From: JAVBQJ01 sp031549115
GTDB lineage: Bacteria; Verrucomicrobiota; Lentisphaeria; Victivallales; Victivallaceae
Assembly: GCA_031549115.1 (NCBI GenBank)
Contig: JAVBQJ010000167.1
Coordinates: 1 to 30,499 of the forward strand
Reading direction: 5' to 3'
DNA: 30,499 nt
This document shows positions 16,178-24,717 of the stretch, piece by piece. The notes beneath the pieces were generated by a model. The model worked only from the letters and a program-made list of their open reading frames with translations, was not told the DNA's origin and did no database searches. The first letter of the stretch is position 1; each line of letters opens with the position of its first letter. A program made the position numbers and the translations under genes.

Positions 16178-17758
16178 TCAAAGCGCCGCCAGCACGAATT
16201 CCGGCGTCGAACCGCCCTCCTCGCTCCAATCGAAGCAACGCTCTTGACCGTTGAGCCGCCAATGCGACGGATTGGCATCGCTCAACCAGTCCAGCGGTTC
16301 GGCCAACTCCTGCGGATGCGCAGCGGCGGCGAAGCAGCGCCGCATCAGGTGTTTGGCCTCCGCGTCGAGGACGCCGGGCCGGATCGACGCGAAAAACGGC
16401 GTCCCGCTCTGCGCCAATAATTCGCTCCACTGCCGGTTCAGCGCCCACGGGATTTCACCGGTGATGCCGGCACAATCGGCATCGACATCGAAAAAGGCCC
16501 GGTGCTGCGCCAGCCGGAACGCCAGCGTATTGACCCCCATTTTGCGGGTGCGGTCCCAGTATTTGCCGGAGGTGTCGTCGCCGGTGCGCGCCAGATGCAT
16601 CAACCCGGCTCCGAGGTGGCCGATGGTATTGCACCCGAGGATCAGGCTGTCGCCCGCCGCCTCGAGGATGACCCGGTAAAAATCGGTCACAATTTCCGCC
16701 GTGGTCCGGCCGCGGTCATGGAAACGCAGCCCCGCCTCCCCCGGAAATCCGGCCATCTGGAAGCCCCATTTGCCGAAGATGTCCCGGGTGGAAAAATCGT
16801 GCTTGATCAATTGGTAGCCCCAGTCGGCCAGGCACCGGACATCCCGCGCCACCTGTTGCAGCGCTTCCGGGTGCGACGCGTCCAGAAACCCCGCCGCCGT
16901 CCGCCACTCCGCCGGGATTGCCGGGTCGAGATTCCACAACGGTCGGAACCAGATGCCGGGCTTGACTCCGGTCATCCGCATCGCCGCCGCCAGTCCCGCC
17001 ATATCCGGAAACGCCGCGTTGCCGCGGTCCCACGGGCCGGCGTTGCGCCCGCTGGCGTGGTCGTAGTTGCGCTCCCAGCCGTCGTCGATCACCATGAACG
17101 GCCGGTTTTCCAACCCCGCGGTCAGCTCCGCCAGACCGGCGCAGTCTTCGAGGATGGCCGCGTGCGACGACAGCCCGTAGGCATAATACCAGTTGTTGCC
17201 GCCGTACACCGGCTCCGGGACCGGCAGCACCTCGCGGCTCATCCGGCGGCAGAATGCCTGCGCCGCCGCAAACGGGGCCGTTTCGACGTAGACGTCGTGA
17301 ACCACTTCGGCGACCTCCAGCGTCCGCCCCGCCAGCACGATGCCGCGGTCGCCGTTGCGGACGTCGAGCAGCAGGGTCGTGCCGTGGCGGTCGGCGTACC
17401 ACAACGCGAACCCCTTCGGCCGCACTTTGACGCCGAAGCCGATGCAGCGTTCGGCTTCGGCCGCGAGAAAGTACCACGGCATCGGCCGCGACGGATCGCA
17501 CCCGGCCCATTGCAGATCGCCGTAGGCGCGTTCCCAGGCGTCGCCGCAGAACAGCGCTCCGGCGGCGAAATCCCACGAGAAGCGGAGTTGCAGATAATGG
17601 ACCGCGGTGGTGTCGGCAGCGATTGCCACGGCCAGGGCGCCGTCGGGACGCGCCGTCAGCGTGACGGCGAGATCTCCGCAACGGAATTCCCCGCCGGACG
17701 GCTTTCCTGCCCGGATGCCGGTTTCGGTAAAAACGGTAACCATGGTCGGCAATGGCAT
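16178..17758 (-). CDS. GH36-like alpha-galactosidase family protein
   Basis: A 526-residue protein without signal peptide, probably a cytosolic alpha-galactosidase or alpha-N-acetylgalactosaminidase of clan GH-D. After an N-terminal beta domain (about 1-170), the barrel carries VIDDGW (D225-W228), LIKHDFS with candidate nucleophile D321, and RTGDDTSGK with candidate acid/base D394 or D395. This order and spacing fit GH36-type enzymes. It is shorter than most GH36 members (about 700), so it may be a distinct subgroup. I chose the ATG at 17758 because AAGGGAGAG precedes it and the fucosidase TGA lies two bases upstream. An ATG at 17779 would overlap the fucosidase gene. It is the last gene of the four-gene minus operon. 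Confidence 0.85.
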   Translation of the reverse strand: MPLPTMVTVFTETGIRAGKPSGGEFRCGDLAVTLTARPDGALAVAIAADTTAVHYLQLRFSWDFAAGALFCGDAWERAYGDLQWAGCDPSRPMPWYFLAAEAERCIGFGVKVRPKGFALWYADRHGTTLLLDVRNGDRGIVLAGRTLEVAEVVHDVYVETAPFAAAQAFCRRMSREVLPVPEPVYGGNNWYYAYGLSSHAAILEDCAGLAELTAGLENRPFMVIDDGWERNYDHASGRNAGPWDRGNAAFPDMAGLAAAMRMTGVKPGIWFRPLWNLDPAIPAEWRTAAGFLDASHPEALQQVARDVRCLADWGYQLIKHDFSTRDIFGKWGFQMAGFPGEAGLRFHDRGRTTAEIVTDFYRVILEAAGDSLILGCNTIGHLGAGLMHLARTGDDTSGKYWDRTRKMGVNTLAFRLAQHRAFFDVDADCAGITGEIPWALNRQWSELLAQSGTPFFASIRPGVLDAEAKHLMRRCFAAAAHPQELAEPLDWLSDANPSHWRLNGQERCFDWSEEGGSTPEFVLAAL

Positions 17759-17760
17759 CG

Positions 17761-19101
17761 TCACTCTCCCTTCCCGCAACCATCCACGCAGGCGGACGGC
17801 TTCAGGAACAGTTCGATCACCGGGATTTCATCGGGCGGCTGCATCACCGACAGATTCAGCACGCAGCTGGTCGGAGCGAACTCCTCGGCCATCGGGTCGA
17901 AGTGTTCCGGCTTCGGTGTGCCGTTGCCGAACGGCACTTCGCTGGCGTCGCCCAGGAGCTGCGCGTATTCGACCTTGTCGGCCAGATTCGGCAGTTCCAG
18001 CTTCAGCAGCGGCCAGTCGAAAACGTGCACGTACAAACGTCTGGTGTCGGGGTTGTAGGTATAATGGCAAAGCGCCGGTTCCGTCCACGCCGGCGGCGCC
18101 ATCGTACAGCCGTAAATCGAGCGCGCATTCAACCGCATCCAGTTGGCGTACACCGTCAGTGCGCGTTCCGCCCGGGCATCGAAGTTGCCGCGTCCGGTCG
18201 GCCCCACAGTCATCAGCATATTGCCGCCGCGGGCGACGTGTTTGACCAGCATGCCGATGAATTGCCGCGAGGACTTCCAGTACATCTCGTCGCGGTTGTA
18301 CCCCCAGCTGCCGGAAAAGGTGTGACAGCCTTCCCAGGCGATCGGCTTGCCGCTGCCGTCGTGCGGCGAGCGCACCGGGACGATCTGCTCCGGCGAAACG
18401 AAATCCCCGGCGCCCGGCAGGTCCATGCGGTCATCCAGGATGATTCCCGGCCGGAGGCGCCGCACCAGCTCCAGCAGCCGTTCCGATTCCCAGTCGGCGC
18501 GCCCTTTGCCGTCGGCCATGTGGGTATAGGAAAAGTCGAACCACAGAATGTCGACCGGCCCGTATTCGGTCAACAGCTCCGTCACCTGGTTGCGCATGTA
18601 TTCGGCGTAACGGCGCATATCCCGGGTGCTGTTGCGTTCGCACTCCTGCCGGTTATCGCGTTCCGGGTGGAAGCAATCGACGGTGAAGTCGGGGTGGTGC
18701 CAATCCAATAGCGAATAGTAAATGCCGACGCGCAGCCCTTCGGCGCGGAATGCGTCCAATGTTTCCCGCAAAATATCGCGTCCGAACGGCGTATTGGTGA
18801 CCTTGAAATCGGTATGGCGGCTGTCCCACAGGCAAAAGCCTTCGTGGTGTTTGGCGGTAATCACGAAATAGCGCATGCCCGCGCGTTTCGCCTGCCGTGC
18901 CCAGTCGCGCGGATCGAACAGGTCCGGGTCGAAGTGATCGAAGTATTTCTGGTAATCCGCGACCGACAGCCGCTCCCGGTTCTGTACCCATTCATGCCGC
19001 CCCGGCAATGCGTACAATCCCCAGGTGATGAACATCCCGAAGCGATCGTGACGCCACCAGCCCAAATCGCCGCCGGCTCCGGTTTTCCGTGTTTCCGTCA
19101 T
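17761..19101 (-). CDS. GH29 alpha-L-fucosidase
   Basis: A 446-residue retaining alpha-L-fucosidase that hydrolyses terminal fucose from oligosaccharides. Family signatures: RFGMFITWGLYALPG from residue 20, TAKHHEGFCLWDS at 82-94 (substrate-binding histidines), and ILWFDFSY with catalytic nucleophile D189. GGNMLMTVGPTGRG later in the barrel is also typical. There is no signal peptide, so it probably acts on imported sugars. AGAGGAGA lies before the ATG. Its stop lies two bases before the GH36-like start, showing tight coupling, while upstream it is separated from the GH95-like gene by one copy of the structured repeat. Confidence 0.95.
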   Translation of the reverse strand: MTETRKTGAGGDLGWWRHDRFGMFITWGLYALPGRHEWVQNRERLSVADYQKYFDHFDPDLFDPRDWARQAKRAGMRYFVITAKHHEGFCLWDSRHTDFKVTNTPFGRDILRETLDAFRAEGLRVGIYYSLLDWHHPDFTVDCFHPERDNRQECERNSTRDMRRYAEYMRNQVTELLTEYGPVDILWFDFSYTHMADGKGRADWESERLLELVRRLRPGIILDDRMDLPGAGDFVSPEQIVPVRSPHDGSGKPIAWEGCHTFSGSWGYNRDEMYWKSSRQFIGMLVKHVARGGNMLMTVGPTGRGNFDARAERALTVYANWMRLNARSIYGCTMAPPAWTEPALCHYTYNPDTRRLYVHVFDWPLLKLELPNLADKVEYAQLLGDASEVPFGNGTPKPEHFDPMAEEFAPTSCVLNLSVMQPPDEIPVIELFLKPSACVDGCGKGE

Positions 19102-19148
19102 TGGTTTTTCTCCTCTATTTTTTATGGCTTTTAAATTGGTTGATTGTT

Positions 19149-19222
19149 CGCCGCTGGTGCGGCGCCTCGTTCGCTCCGTGTGTAGATCGGATTGTCGCTC
19201 ACGCTTCCAATCCGATCTACAC
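19149..19222. other. two strong hairpins at the outer end of repeat copy A
   Basis: CGCCGC (19149-19154) pairs with GCGGCG (19159-19164) around TGGT. Then GTGTAGATCGGATTG (19180-19194) pairs perfectly over 15 bp with CAATCCGATCTACAC (19208-19222) around a 13-nt loop. They lie upstream of the fucosidase gene within the same operon, so they would be in the mRNA between two coding regions. Copy B lacks the same 15-bp arms at the equivalent place. Confidence 0.75.
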
Positions 19223-19480
19223 CATCGCTACCTCGGGCGGCCCCGGATCGCCTCCCCGCGATACTTACTTAGGATTTCGCCCCGTTAGAGGCGCCTGCGG
19301 CGCCTGGGGCGACCAGCGCTGTTCGCGCGCTGGACCGCTCGTTACGCCCGCTTTGCGGGCTGACTCTTCGCCCGAGAGGGACGAGCCCTCTCGTGTTCGG
19401 CTTCGCCCTCGACTCCGTATGACGGAGTGCAGACCGCCGCTTCGCGGCTCTATTTTTTTTAAGAAATTTTTTATTTTTTT
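19162..19480 (-). repeat. structured gene-end repeat, copy A
   Basis: About 320 bp filling the gap between the GH95-like stop and the fucosidase start. Read from the stop codon it begins with an A-rich stretch and then a chain of small-loop hairpins. Given as plus-strand arms: GCCGC/GCGGC at 19436-19448, ACTCCGT/ACGGAGT at 19412-19428, CGAGAGGG/CCCTCTCG at 19373-19393, GCCCGC/GCGGGC at 19346-19360, CCAGCGC/GCGCTGG at 19313-19333 and AGGCGCC/GGCGCCT at 19289-19305. About 145 bp (19302-19448) are nearly identical to copy B. A short open frame crosses it but is probably not a gene. Confidence 0.9.
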
Positions 19481-22073
19481 AGAACAGGCGGGGGATGCCG
19501 ATGCGGGCCAGGCCGCCGGGCTGTTCACGGACCGACGGCGTTTCGGGCGTCAAGCGCAGCTCCGGCGCCGCCGGCGCCGCCGCGTCCTGCAGCAACCAGA
19601 GCTCTCCACTCCCCCCGGCCAATGCCAACTCCGTCGCCTCCGTCTCCGCCACCCGTCCGTCCGGTCCGGTCAACCGCGCCCGCCGCCATGGGTTGCTCAC
19701 CCGGCACCCCGCCGCCCAACCGATTTCAATCCGCGCCCAACACACCCCGCCCTCCCGCACCTGCGCGGAAACCACGTGTCCGCCCACCGCGTGCAAAGTG
19801 AACTCCGCCGTCATTTTCGCCGTCACCGCCGGCGCAATCCGGATCACCCCGTCGTGGCTCTGAAGGAAGCGCTCGTTCAACGCGCAAGCCACCACCCCCA
19901 ACCCCTCCAACCCCATGTGCCGAAACGGCCACGCGCGCACCGGCCGGCGCGGCTGCAACCGCGGATCGCCGCGCTCGACGTCGTAAATCATGTTTTCCCC
20001 CCGCGCCAGCAACGCCTCCCGCATCAGGAAACTGTCGGCGAACCAGCCGTTCGCAAACGCCTGAAACGACGAGATGAAACCATGCAGCTGCCGCTCCAGC
20101 AATTCCCCCATCCCCAGCCGCGCCATCAGCACCGGTTCCGGATCCCAGGCGATAATACCTTCGCAGCTCGACTGCGCCAGCACGGTATTCCACGCGATAT
20201 CGTATGCTTCCGTCCCCCGGTCCGCCAGCCCGATCACGCCGCACGGGAAAATTCCCAATGTTTCACTGCCCGGACCGATACCCTCGTTATTGGCCGGATG
20301 CAACGGCTGCGGCGCCTCCGCCAGCGGCCGCTGCCGCTCCAATCGCCGGATCGCAAATTCCGTCGCGTACTGCAACGGCGCGGACGAGGCGAAAAAGGAT
20401 GCATCCGCCGCCCCGTCACTGACCCGCCGCCCCGCCGCGAAGCGTTTGGTCCCGCGCCACGGCACCCCCGCCGCCACGCCGACCCCGCAACTGCCGTCCG
20501 GAGCCGACGCCGCTTCCAGATCCGCCATCAACGGCACCTCCGCCAGGCGCGTCAGGATATCGGCGAAGCCGTCGCAGCGCGCGTCCACGGTACCGGTAAG
20601 CCGGAGCGCCTCCAGCACCGCCGGCAGCAATGTACGCAAACACATCAGCTCCGAATGCTGGTCGGTGAACAATATCCACCCCTCGCAGGCGCTGCCGGAA
20701 GCGGTATGCAGCTTCCCGTCGTCTCCGGCCTCCAAGCCGGCGGCGAGAAACAACGCGGCGTCGATCATGTACGGCAATGCCCGGTCGCGCAAAAACGCGA
20801 GATCGCCGGTATAACGGTAATGGCGGTAAAATTCCAGCGCGATCTGTGCCGGCGGCGTGTGATTGCTGCGCTCGTACACACTCGGGCAGCCACGCCAGTC
20901 GCATACGTCGCTGGCCCAGCCGCCGGGGCGCTGAAACAGCAGCGCAGCGGAGCTCCGGTTGCACTCCAGCGCCTGAAAGCGCCAGTCCAGGTAGGGGCGG
21001 CACACCGCCGCGTGTCCCGCCGCCTCCAGCGACCAGTAGATCATCTGCTGATTCCAGTGAAAGAAAAAACCCCATGCCTGAAAATCGTGCATCCACTCCC
21101 ACAATCCGCCGATGAAGCGCCCCGGCACCGGTCCGCGCTGCGCCGCATTGGCGTAGTACATGTGCAAGTGCCACAGCCCGTCCAGATGCGGATCGCCGCC
21201 GGACAGATGCGACCGCTGCCAGAAGTCGCGCCAGCGGCCGGCATTCCGTTGGAGGCGTTCGTCGTAAGCAACCCGGCATTCCGCCGCCAGCCGCCGTTCG
21301 CCCTCCAAGCCTTCGGCGCCGCCCGGTGCGCTCAGCAGCGCCGCCACTTCCCATGTGCCGGGTGTGTCGATGGTAAAATCGCCGCCGAAGCGGTTGTTCC
21401 GGCGCCCCGGCAACGGCTTCGCGTCCGCGCCGAAGCAGCTTGCCGCCAATACGAAGCGTCCGCCCGAAGCGGTATCGCTGACCGCGATGCCGTCGGCCCG
21501 GGCGGTACACCGGGTTTCCGCCAGCCCCGCCTCCGGTTCGTGACGCCATTGGGAATACCAGCGGCCGAAGGAACGGCTGCCGTAACGCTCCACCGTGACC
21601 TGCTGCCGGGCGGCTTCGGTCAACCTGGTCCGCCACTTCAGCCGCAGAAAATCGGCGCCTTCGGTGACCAGCGCCGACCACTCCACCGTGCCGAAGACCG
21701 ATGTGACCGCCCCCGTGGCCGAGCCGGTGGTCAGATCCAACTCAATCCGGCAGTCGGTCAGGTATACGGTATCGAACACCGGCAATCCGAAGTCGATGAC
21801 GATCCGCCCGCCGTGCCGCAGCGTCGGTGAACGCTCCTCTTCTGCGATATCCCAGTTGTGAAATTCCCGCGCCGCTACCTCGGTCCACAGCTCACTGCGG
21901 TTCAGCACACAGTACAATCGCGAATCGTCGCACCACAGCAGCGCGCCGATGTGACCATTCCCCAACGGCAATCCGTCCATCGGATCGCGCGGGCAATCCA
22001 GGTAGACCGGATTGTAGCGGCTCACCCGGTGCGGCCAGTTGTCCGGGTGCGTGAAGTGTTCGTGAATATTCAT
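19479..22073 (-). CDS. GH95-like glycoside hydrolase (alpha/alpha barrel)
   Basis: An 864-residue protein without signal peptide. The N-terminus matches the style of GH95 (alpha-L-fucosidase or alpha-L-galactosidase) beta domains: GLPLGNGHIGALLWCDD at 34-50 followed by LNRSELW. The centre (about 280-700) has the aromatic-rich helices of an (alpha/alpha)6 barrel, for example GGLWEWMHDFQAWGFFFHWN and NNEGIGPGSETLGIFP. The classical GH95 catalytic Asn/Asp/Glu set could not be placed by eye, so the enzyme may belong to a related uncharacterised family. AGGAG precedes the ATG at a rather long 12-nt distance. It is second in the minus operon, flanked on both sides by structured repeats. A role in removing fucose or galactose is inferred from the family and neighbours. 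Confidence 0.8.
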   Translation of the reverse strand: MNIHEHFTHPDNWPHRVSRYNPVYLDCPRDPMDGLPLGNGHIGALLWCDDSRLYCVLNRSELWTEVAAREFHNWDIAEEERSPTLRHGGRIVIDFGLPVFDTVYLTDCRIELDLTTGSATGAVTSVFGTVEWSALVTEGADFLRLKWRTRLTEAARQQVTVERYGSRSFGRWYSQWRHEPEAGLAETRCTARADGIAVSDTASGGRFVLAASCFGADAKPLPGRRNNRFGGDFTIDTPGTWEVAALLSAPGGAEGLEGERRLAAECRVAYDERLQRNAGRWRDFWQRSHLSGGDPHLDGLWHLHMYYANAAQRGPVPGRFIGGLWEWMHDFQAWGFFFHWNQQMIYWSLEAAGHAAVCRPYLDWRFQALECNRSSAALLFQRPGGWASDVCDWRGCPSVYERSNHTPPAQIALEFYRHYRYTGDLAFLRDRALPYMIDAALFLAAGLEAGDDGKLHTASGSACEGWILFTDQHSELMCLRTLLPAVLEALRLTGTVDARCDGFADILTRLAEVPLMADLEAASAPDGSCGVGVAAGVPWRGTKRFAAGRRVSDGAADASFFASSAPLQYATEFAIRRLERQRPLAEAPQPLHPANNEGIGPGSETLGIFPCGVIGLADRGTEAYDIAWNTVLAQSSCEGIIAWDPEPVLMARLGMGELLERQLHGFISSFQAFANGWFADSFLMREALLARGENMIYDVERGDPRLQPRRPVRAWPFRHMGLEGLGVVACALNERFLQSHDGVIRIAPAVTAKMTAEFTLHAVGGHVVSAQVREGGVCWARIEIGWAAGCRVSNPWRRARLTGPDGRVAETEATELALAGGSGELWLLQDAAAPAAPELRLTPETPSVREQPGGLARIGIPRLF

Positions 22074-22114
22074 TTATGAAGGTGTCTCCTGTTTTTTTAT
22101 GCGATCGCTTGTGT

Positions 22115-22492
22115 CAGGCCTCGTCCGCACTATGTTCCGGGAATCGCTTCGCTCTCCCTGCACCATCGCTACCTCGGGCGGCTCCGGATCGCCTCCCGGC
22201 GATCCTTCCCTACAGTTTCGCCCCTTCCGAGGCGGCTGCGCCGCCTGGGGCGACCAGCGCTGTTCGCGCGCTGGACTGCTCGTTACGCCCGCTTTGCGGG
22301 CTGACTCTTCGCCCGAGAGGGACGAGCCCTCTCGTGTTCGGCTTCGCCCTCGACTCCGTATGACGGAGTGCAGACCGCCGCTTCGCTCGCTACGTCCTGC
22401 GGACTTGCTCTTCCCCCTCGGGGACAAGCCCCTCGGTTTCGGCTTCGCCATCGGCTCTATTTTTTTATTTTTTAAGAATTTTTTATTTTTTA
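22115..22492 (-). repeat. structured gene-end repeat, copy B (with extra module)
   Basis: About 380 bp between the unclassified TIM-barrel gene stop and the GH95-like start. It shares the core of copy A almost base for base from 22243 to about 22388 and keeps about 80 percent identity further out (22162-22242). It has an additional module at 22385-22453 that is a diverged copy of its own 22278-22352. The hairpin at 22230-22246 is AGGCGGC/GCCGCCT, a compensated variant of copy A. The A-rich end overlaps the last codons (two Lys and the TAA) of the preceding gene. The start boundary is approximate. Confidence 0.9.
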
Positions 22493-24489
22493 CATGTCAG
22501 CAGCGCGATTGACCACGGCGGCAGTTCGGGCAGGGTGAAATAACTCGCGCCGTCTTCGATTTCACCATGCAGCTCCGCGCGGCCCCCGCGCCAGTCCTGC
22601 CACGCCGCACCGATTCCGCCGCCGGGCAAGCGCAAAACCGCCTCACGCGCCGGATCCTGCGACGCGTTGACCAACTGAATCGCCGCCGTCCCGTCCGGCT
22701 CCCGGTACCGCGCCCACAGCGCAACCCGGTGATAGGAAGCGATTTCCGCCAGCCCCACCGATCCCGCCAGCCACCGGAACAGCTGTTTCAAACTGCTCAG
22801 TTTGCGTTCGAATTGCAGATCGCGCAACGGGTAATACCCCGCCACCGCCACCCGCCCCCCCAGCCGGTTGCAACAGATCCCCAGCGAACACGGCGCGATC
22901 ACGCGGCCCTGATAGTCGATCAGCCGGGCCAGTGTTTCCGCCCCCTCTGTGGTCGCCTCCAACGCGTAACCGCTGCCGTGTCCCCACGGAAAACTCTGAC
23001 GGCAGTCACGGCGGAACCCCGCCGCGCCGCGGTTGAACGGATGTTCGGTCAACTCTTCGGTTGCGTCGAATTCCGTGCGTCCGGCGATGCGGAATCCTGC
23101 CAGGCCGCCATGGCCGCGCGCCTCCAGCACCGGCAACGCCTCCGCATCACAGTAAACCCCGCGCCGGAACAGCTCCAGCAGCGTCGGCTCCGGCAGCATC
23201 CGGGCACTCTGCGCGGTCAGAATCGTCACCGCCGCATCTTCCGGCCGGTATGCCGGCGGCAACCCGGCGGTGAACAACCCGGAAAAGTGTGGGTTGGGCC
23301 ATTGCCACAACGCATCTTCCCAACACACTCCCGCTGCCGGAACCGCCCCGGCGGCATGATCCGGAGTCCAGCCGTGATAGATGCCGGACGGCCGCAGCCG
23401 CGACCATTGCGCCTGCAAATCCAGGAACGGACGCAGCGCGGTCAATCCGTCCAGCAGCGGCCGGTACGTTTCCAGGGGATCCCCGGCATCCAGCACATTC
23501 CAGGCGCAGCCGGTCAGTCCGGCGGCCAGATAAACCGCGCCCTCGAAGCAGGTCCCATGCACCGATTTGGCCAGTCGTTGATAATTGAAATTCTCCACCT
23601 CGGCCTGTAGGTTGCCGACCGCATCCGGCAGCCAGGCGGCTTCGCAGCCGATGCAGTGCGCCTTGATCAGGAAATCGTCGAGCGCACGATCGGTATACGC
23701 GCCGCCGCCGGGGCGCCAGCGCACCGGTTTCGCTCCGGGCCCGGACAGCGCCGCCGCCAATGTGTCAAGTCCGGCACTGTCGCCGACCCGCATGCCGGCG
23801 TCCATCGCCCCCAGCTCGATATCCGGATCGACCGCGTGGACGATCCGTTCGACCAGAGCGAAGAGTTCGACGAGGGCGGCGCCGGAAAATTCCAGCCAGC
23901 GCCGCCGCCACAGCAGCGCCTCCCGTTCGTCGGCGGCATCGAAAGCAGCGGCAAGCGCGACACGGGTGAATCCGGTACCGTGGATGCGGTTGAATTCCGC
24001 GAGACAGCGGTCGCAGAAGCACACCAGTTTGACTTCGCCGTGGCCGAAAAAGCGGATGTCGTCGTCGAGCCAGAGAAACGCCGGGGCGCACTCACTCAAC
24101 AGCGTCAGCAATTCGCCCAGATACTCCTCGCGGAAGCGCCGGTCGCGCGGACAGACGGTCCCCGGACAGCCGCCGCCGTCCAAACCGGTGAACGGCTGCA
24201 GGCCATCCGGGATTTCCGGCAGATTTTCCGTATGGTGCCCGACCGCGCACAATAGATTGATGCCGCCCGGAATGCCGCGTTGCCGCAGCTCCGCCAGCGC
24301 CGCCCGCAGCCGCGGCTGCTCTTCACGCACCACCTCCAGGCGCCGCAGCGAATGGGTGAAACCGCAAAAGAGCGCCACGTCGTCGAAGCCGGAGCGCTGC
24401 CGCTCCAGTTCGTCCAGCAGTACGCCGAAGCGGTCGAAATCCTGCCAGAATGCCGGTGGGATTCGGTATGTGATGTTTGCCCGGGTCAT
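22483..24489 (-). CDS. putative TIM-barrel glycoside hydrolase, unassigned family
   Basis: A 668-residue protein without a signal peptide that I cannot place in a named family. The first half looks like a GH42-like or related barrel: FLWLDDDIRFFGH with D142-D144, CFCDRCLAEFN near 155-165 (Cys pair that might hold a metal), and ELGAMDAGMRVGD. Residues about 400-480 (ILTAQSARMLPEPTLLELF and after) resemble the amidotransferase-like middle domain of GH42 beta-galactosidases. The C-terminus is a small beta domain. CGGAGGCAGA precedes the ATG, and a promoter at 24599-24626 is likely. It heads the four-gene operon, and its last two Lys codons and stop lie in the A-rich end of repeat copy B. A cytosolic exo-glycosidase role is an inference. 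Confidence 0.78.
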   Translation of the reverse strand: MTRANITYRIPPAFWQDFDRFGVLLDELERQRSGFDDVALFCGFTHSLRRLEVVREEQPRLRAALAELRQRGIPGGINLLCAVGHHTENLPEIPDGLQPFTGLDGGGCPGTVCPRDRRFREEYLGELLTLLSECAPAFLWLDDDIRFFGHGEVKLVCFCDRCLAEFNRIHGTGFTRVALAAAFDAADEREALLWRRRWLEFSGAALVELFALVERIVHAVDPDIELGAMDAGMRVGDSAGLDTLAAALSGPGAKPVRWRPGGGAYTDRALDDFLIKAHCIGCEAAWLPDAVGNLQAEVENFNYQRLAKSVHGTCFEGAVYLAAGLTGCAWNVLDAGDPLETYRPLLDGLTALRPFLDLQAQWSRLRPSGIYHGWTPDHAAGAVPAAGVCWEDALWQWPNPHFSGLFTAGLPPAYRPEDAAVTILTAQSARMLPEPTLLELFRRGVYCDAEALPVLEARGHGGLAGFRIAGRTEFDATEELTEHPFNRGAAGFRRDCRQSFPWGHGSGYALEATTEGAETLARLIDYQGRVIAPCSLGICCNRLGGRVAVAGYYPLRDLQFERKLSSLKQLFRWLAGSVGLAEIASYHRVALWARYREPDGTAAIQLVNASQDPAREAVLRLPGGGIGAAWQDWRGGRAELHGEIEDGASYFTLPELPPWSIALLTCKK

Positions 24490-24598
24490 GTTCTGCCTCC
24501 GCGCCGGAACGGAAAAATCGCCGCAACAACCGAAACCGCCGCATTCCGGAGTGAAAATCCGGCGCGGGCGGAAAAGATGAATATCGAAAGGGTACGGT

Positions 24599-24626
24599 AC
24601 TATAACGCCGGACTTTTGGAATGCAA
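24599..24626 (-). promoter_or_regulatory. probable promoter of the four-gene glycosidase operon
   Basis: On the minus strand, TTGCAT (24621-24626) and TATAGT (24599-24604) are separated by 16 nt. Initiation near 24592 would give a leader of about 100 nt. It lies in the same divergent region as the LacI promoter, about 75 bp apart. Confidence 0.5.
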
Positions 24627-24676
24627 ACCGCCAAACCGCGTTCCGGAAAAAAAATGAAAATTTCTTCGCCGGGCTA

Positions 24677-24704
24677 TTGACTTTTTATCAAAAAACACTA
24701 TAAT
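24677..24704 (+). promoter_or_regulatory. near-consensus sigma70 promoter for the second LacI operon
   Basis: TTGACT (24677-24682), 16 nt, then a perfect TATAAT (24699-24704). Initiation near 24711 puts the palindromic operator at about +8 to +19 and the LacI ATG about 39 nt downstream. Confidence 0.8.
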
Positions 24705-24717
24705 TCTAATAAAGCAG

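Noticed and set aside
19180..19222. GTGTAGATCGG resembles part of an Illumina adapter (AGATCGG).
   Set aside because: The match is only partial and is followed by different bases. The sequence forms a perfect inverted repeat in a plausible intergenic position, so adapter contamination is not supported.
19265..22451. Short open frames in repeat copies A (19265-19528) and B (22074-22451) share a peptide of about 45 residues containing GGLHSVIRSRGRSRTREG.
   Set aside because: The shared peptide follows from near-identical DNA full of hairpins. The changes between copies preserve base pairing rather than protein, and there is no ribosome site or sensible protein composition.
19162..22492. The repeated gap sequences as a CRISPR array or an insertion sequence.
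   Set aside because: There are no regular spacers, no cas genes, no transposase and no clear terminal inverted repeats. The copies are single and lie at gene ends.
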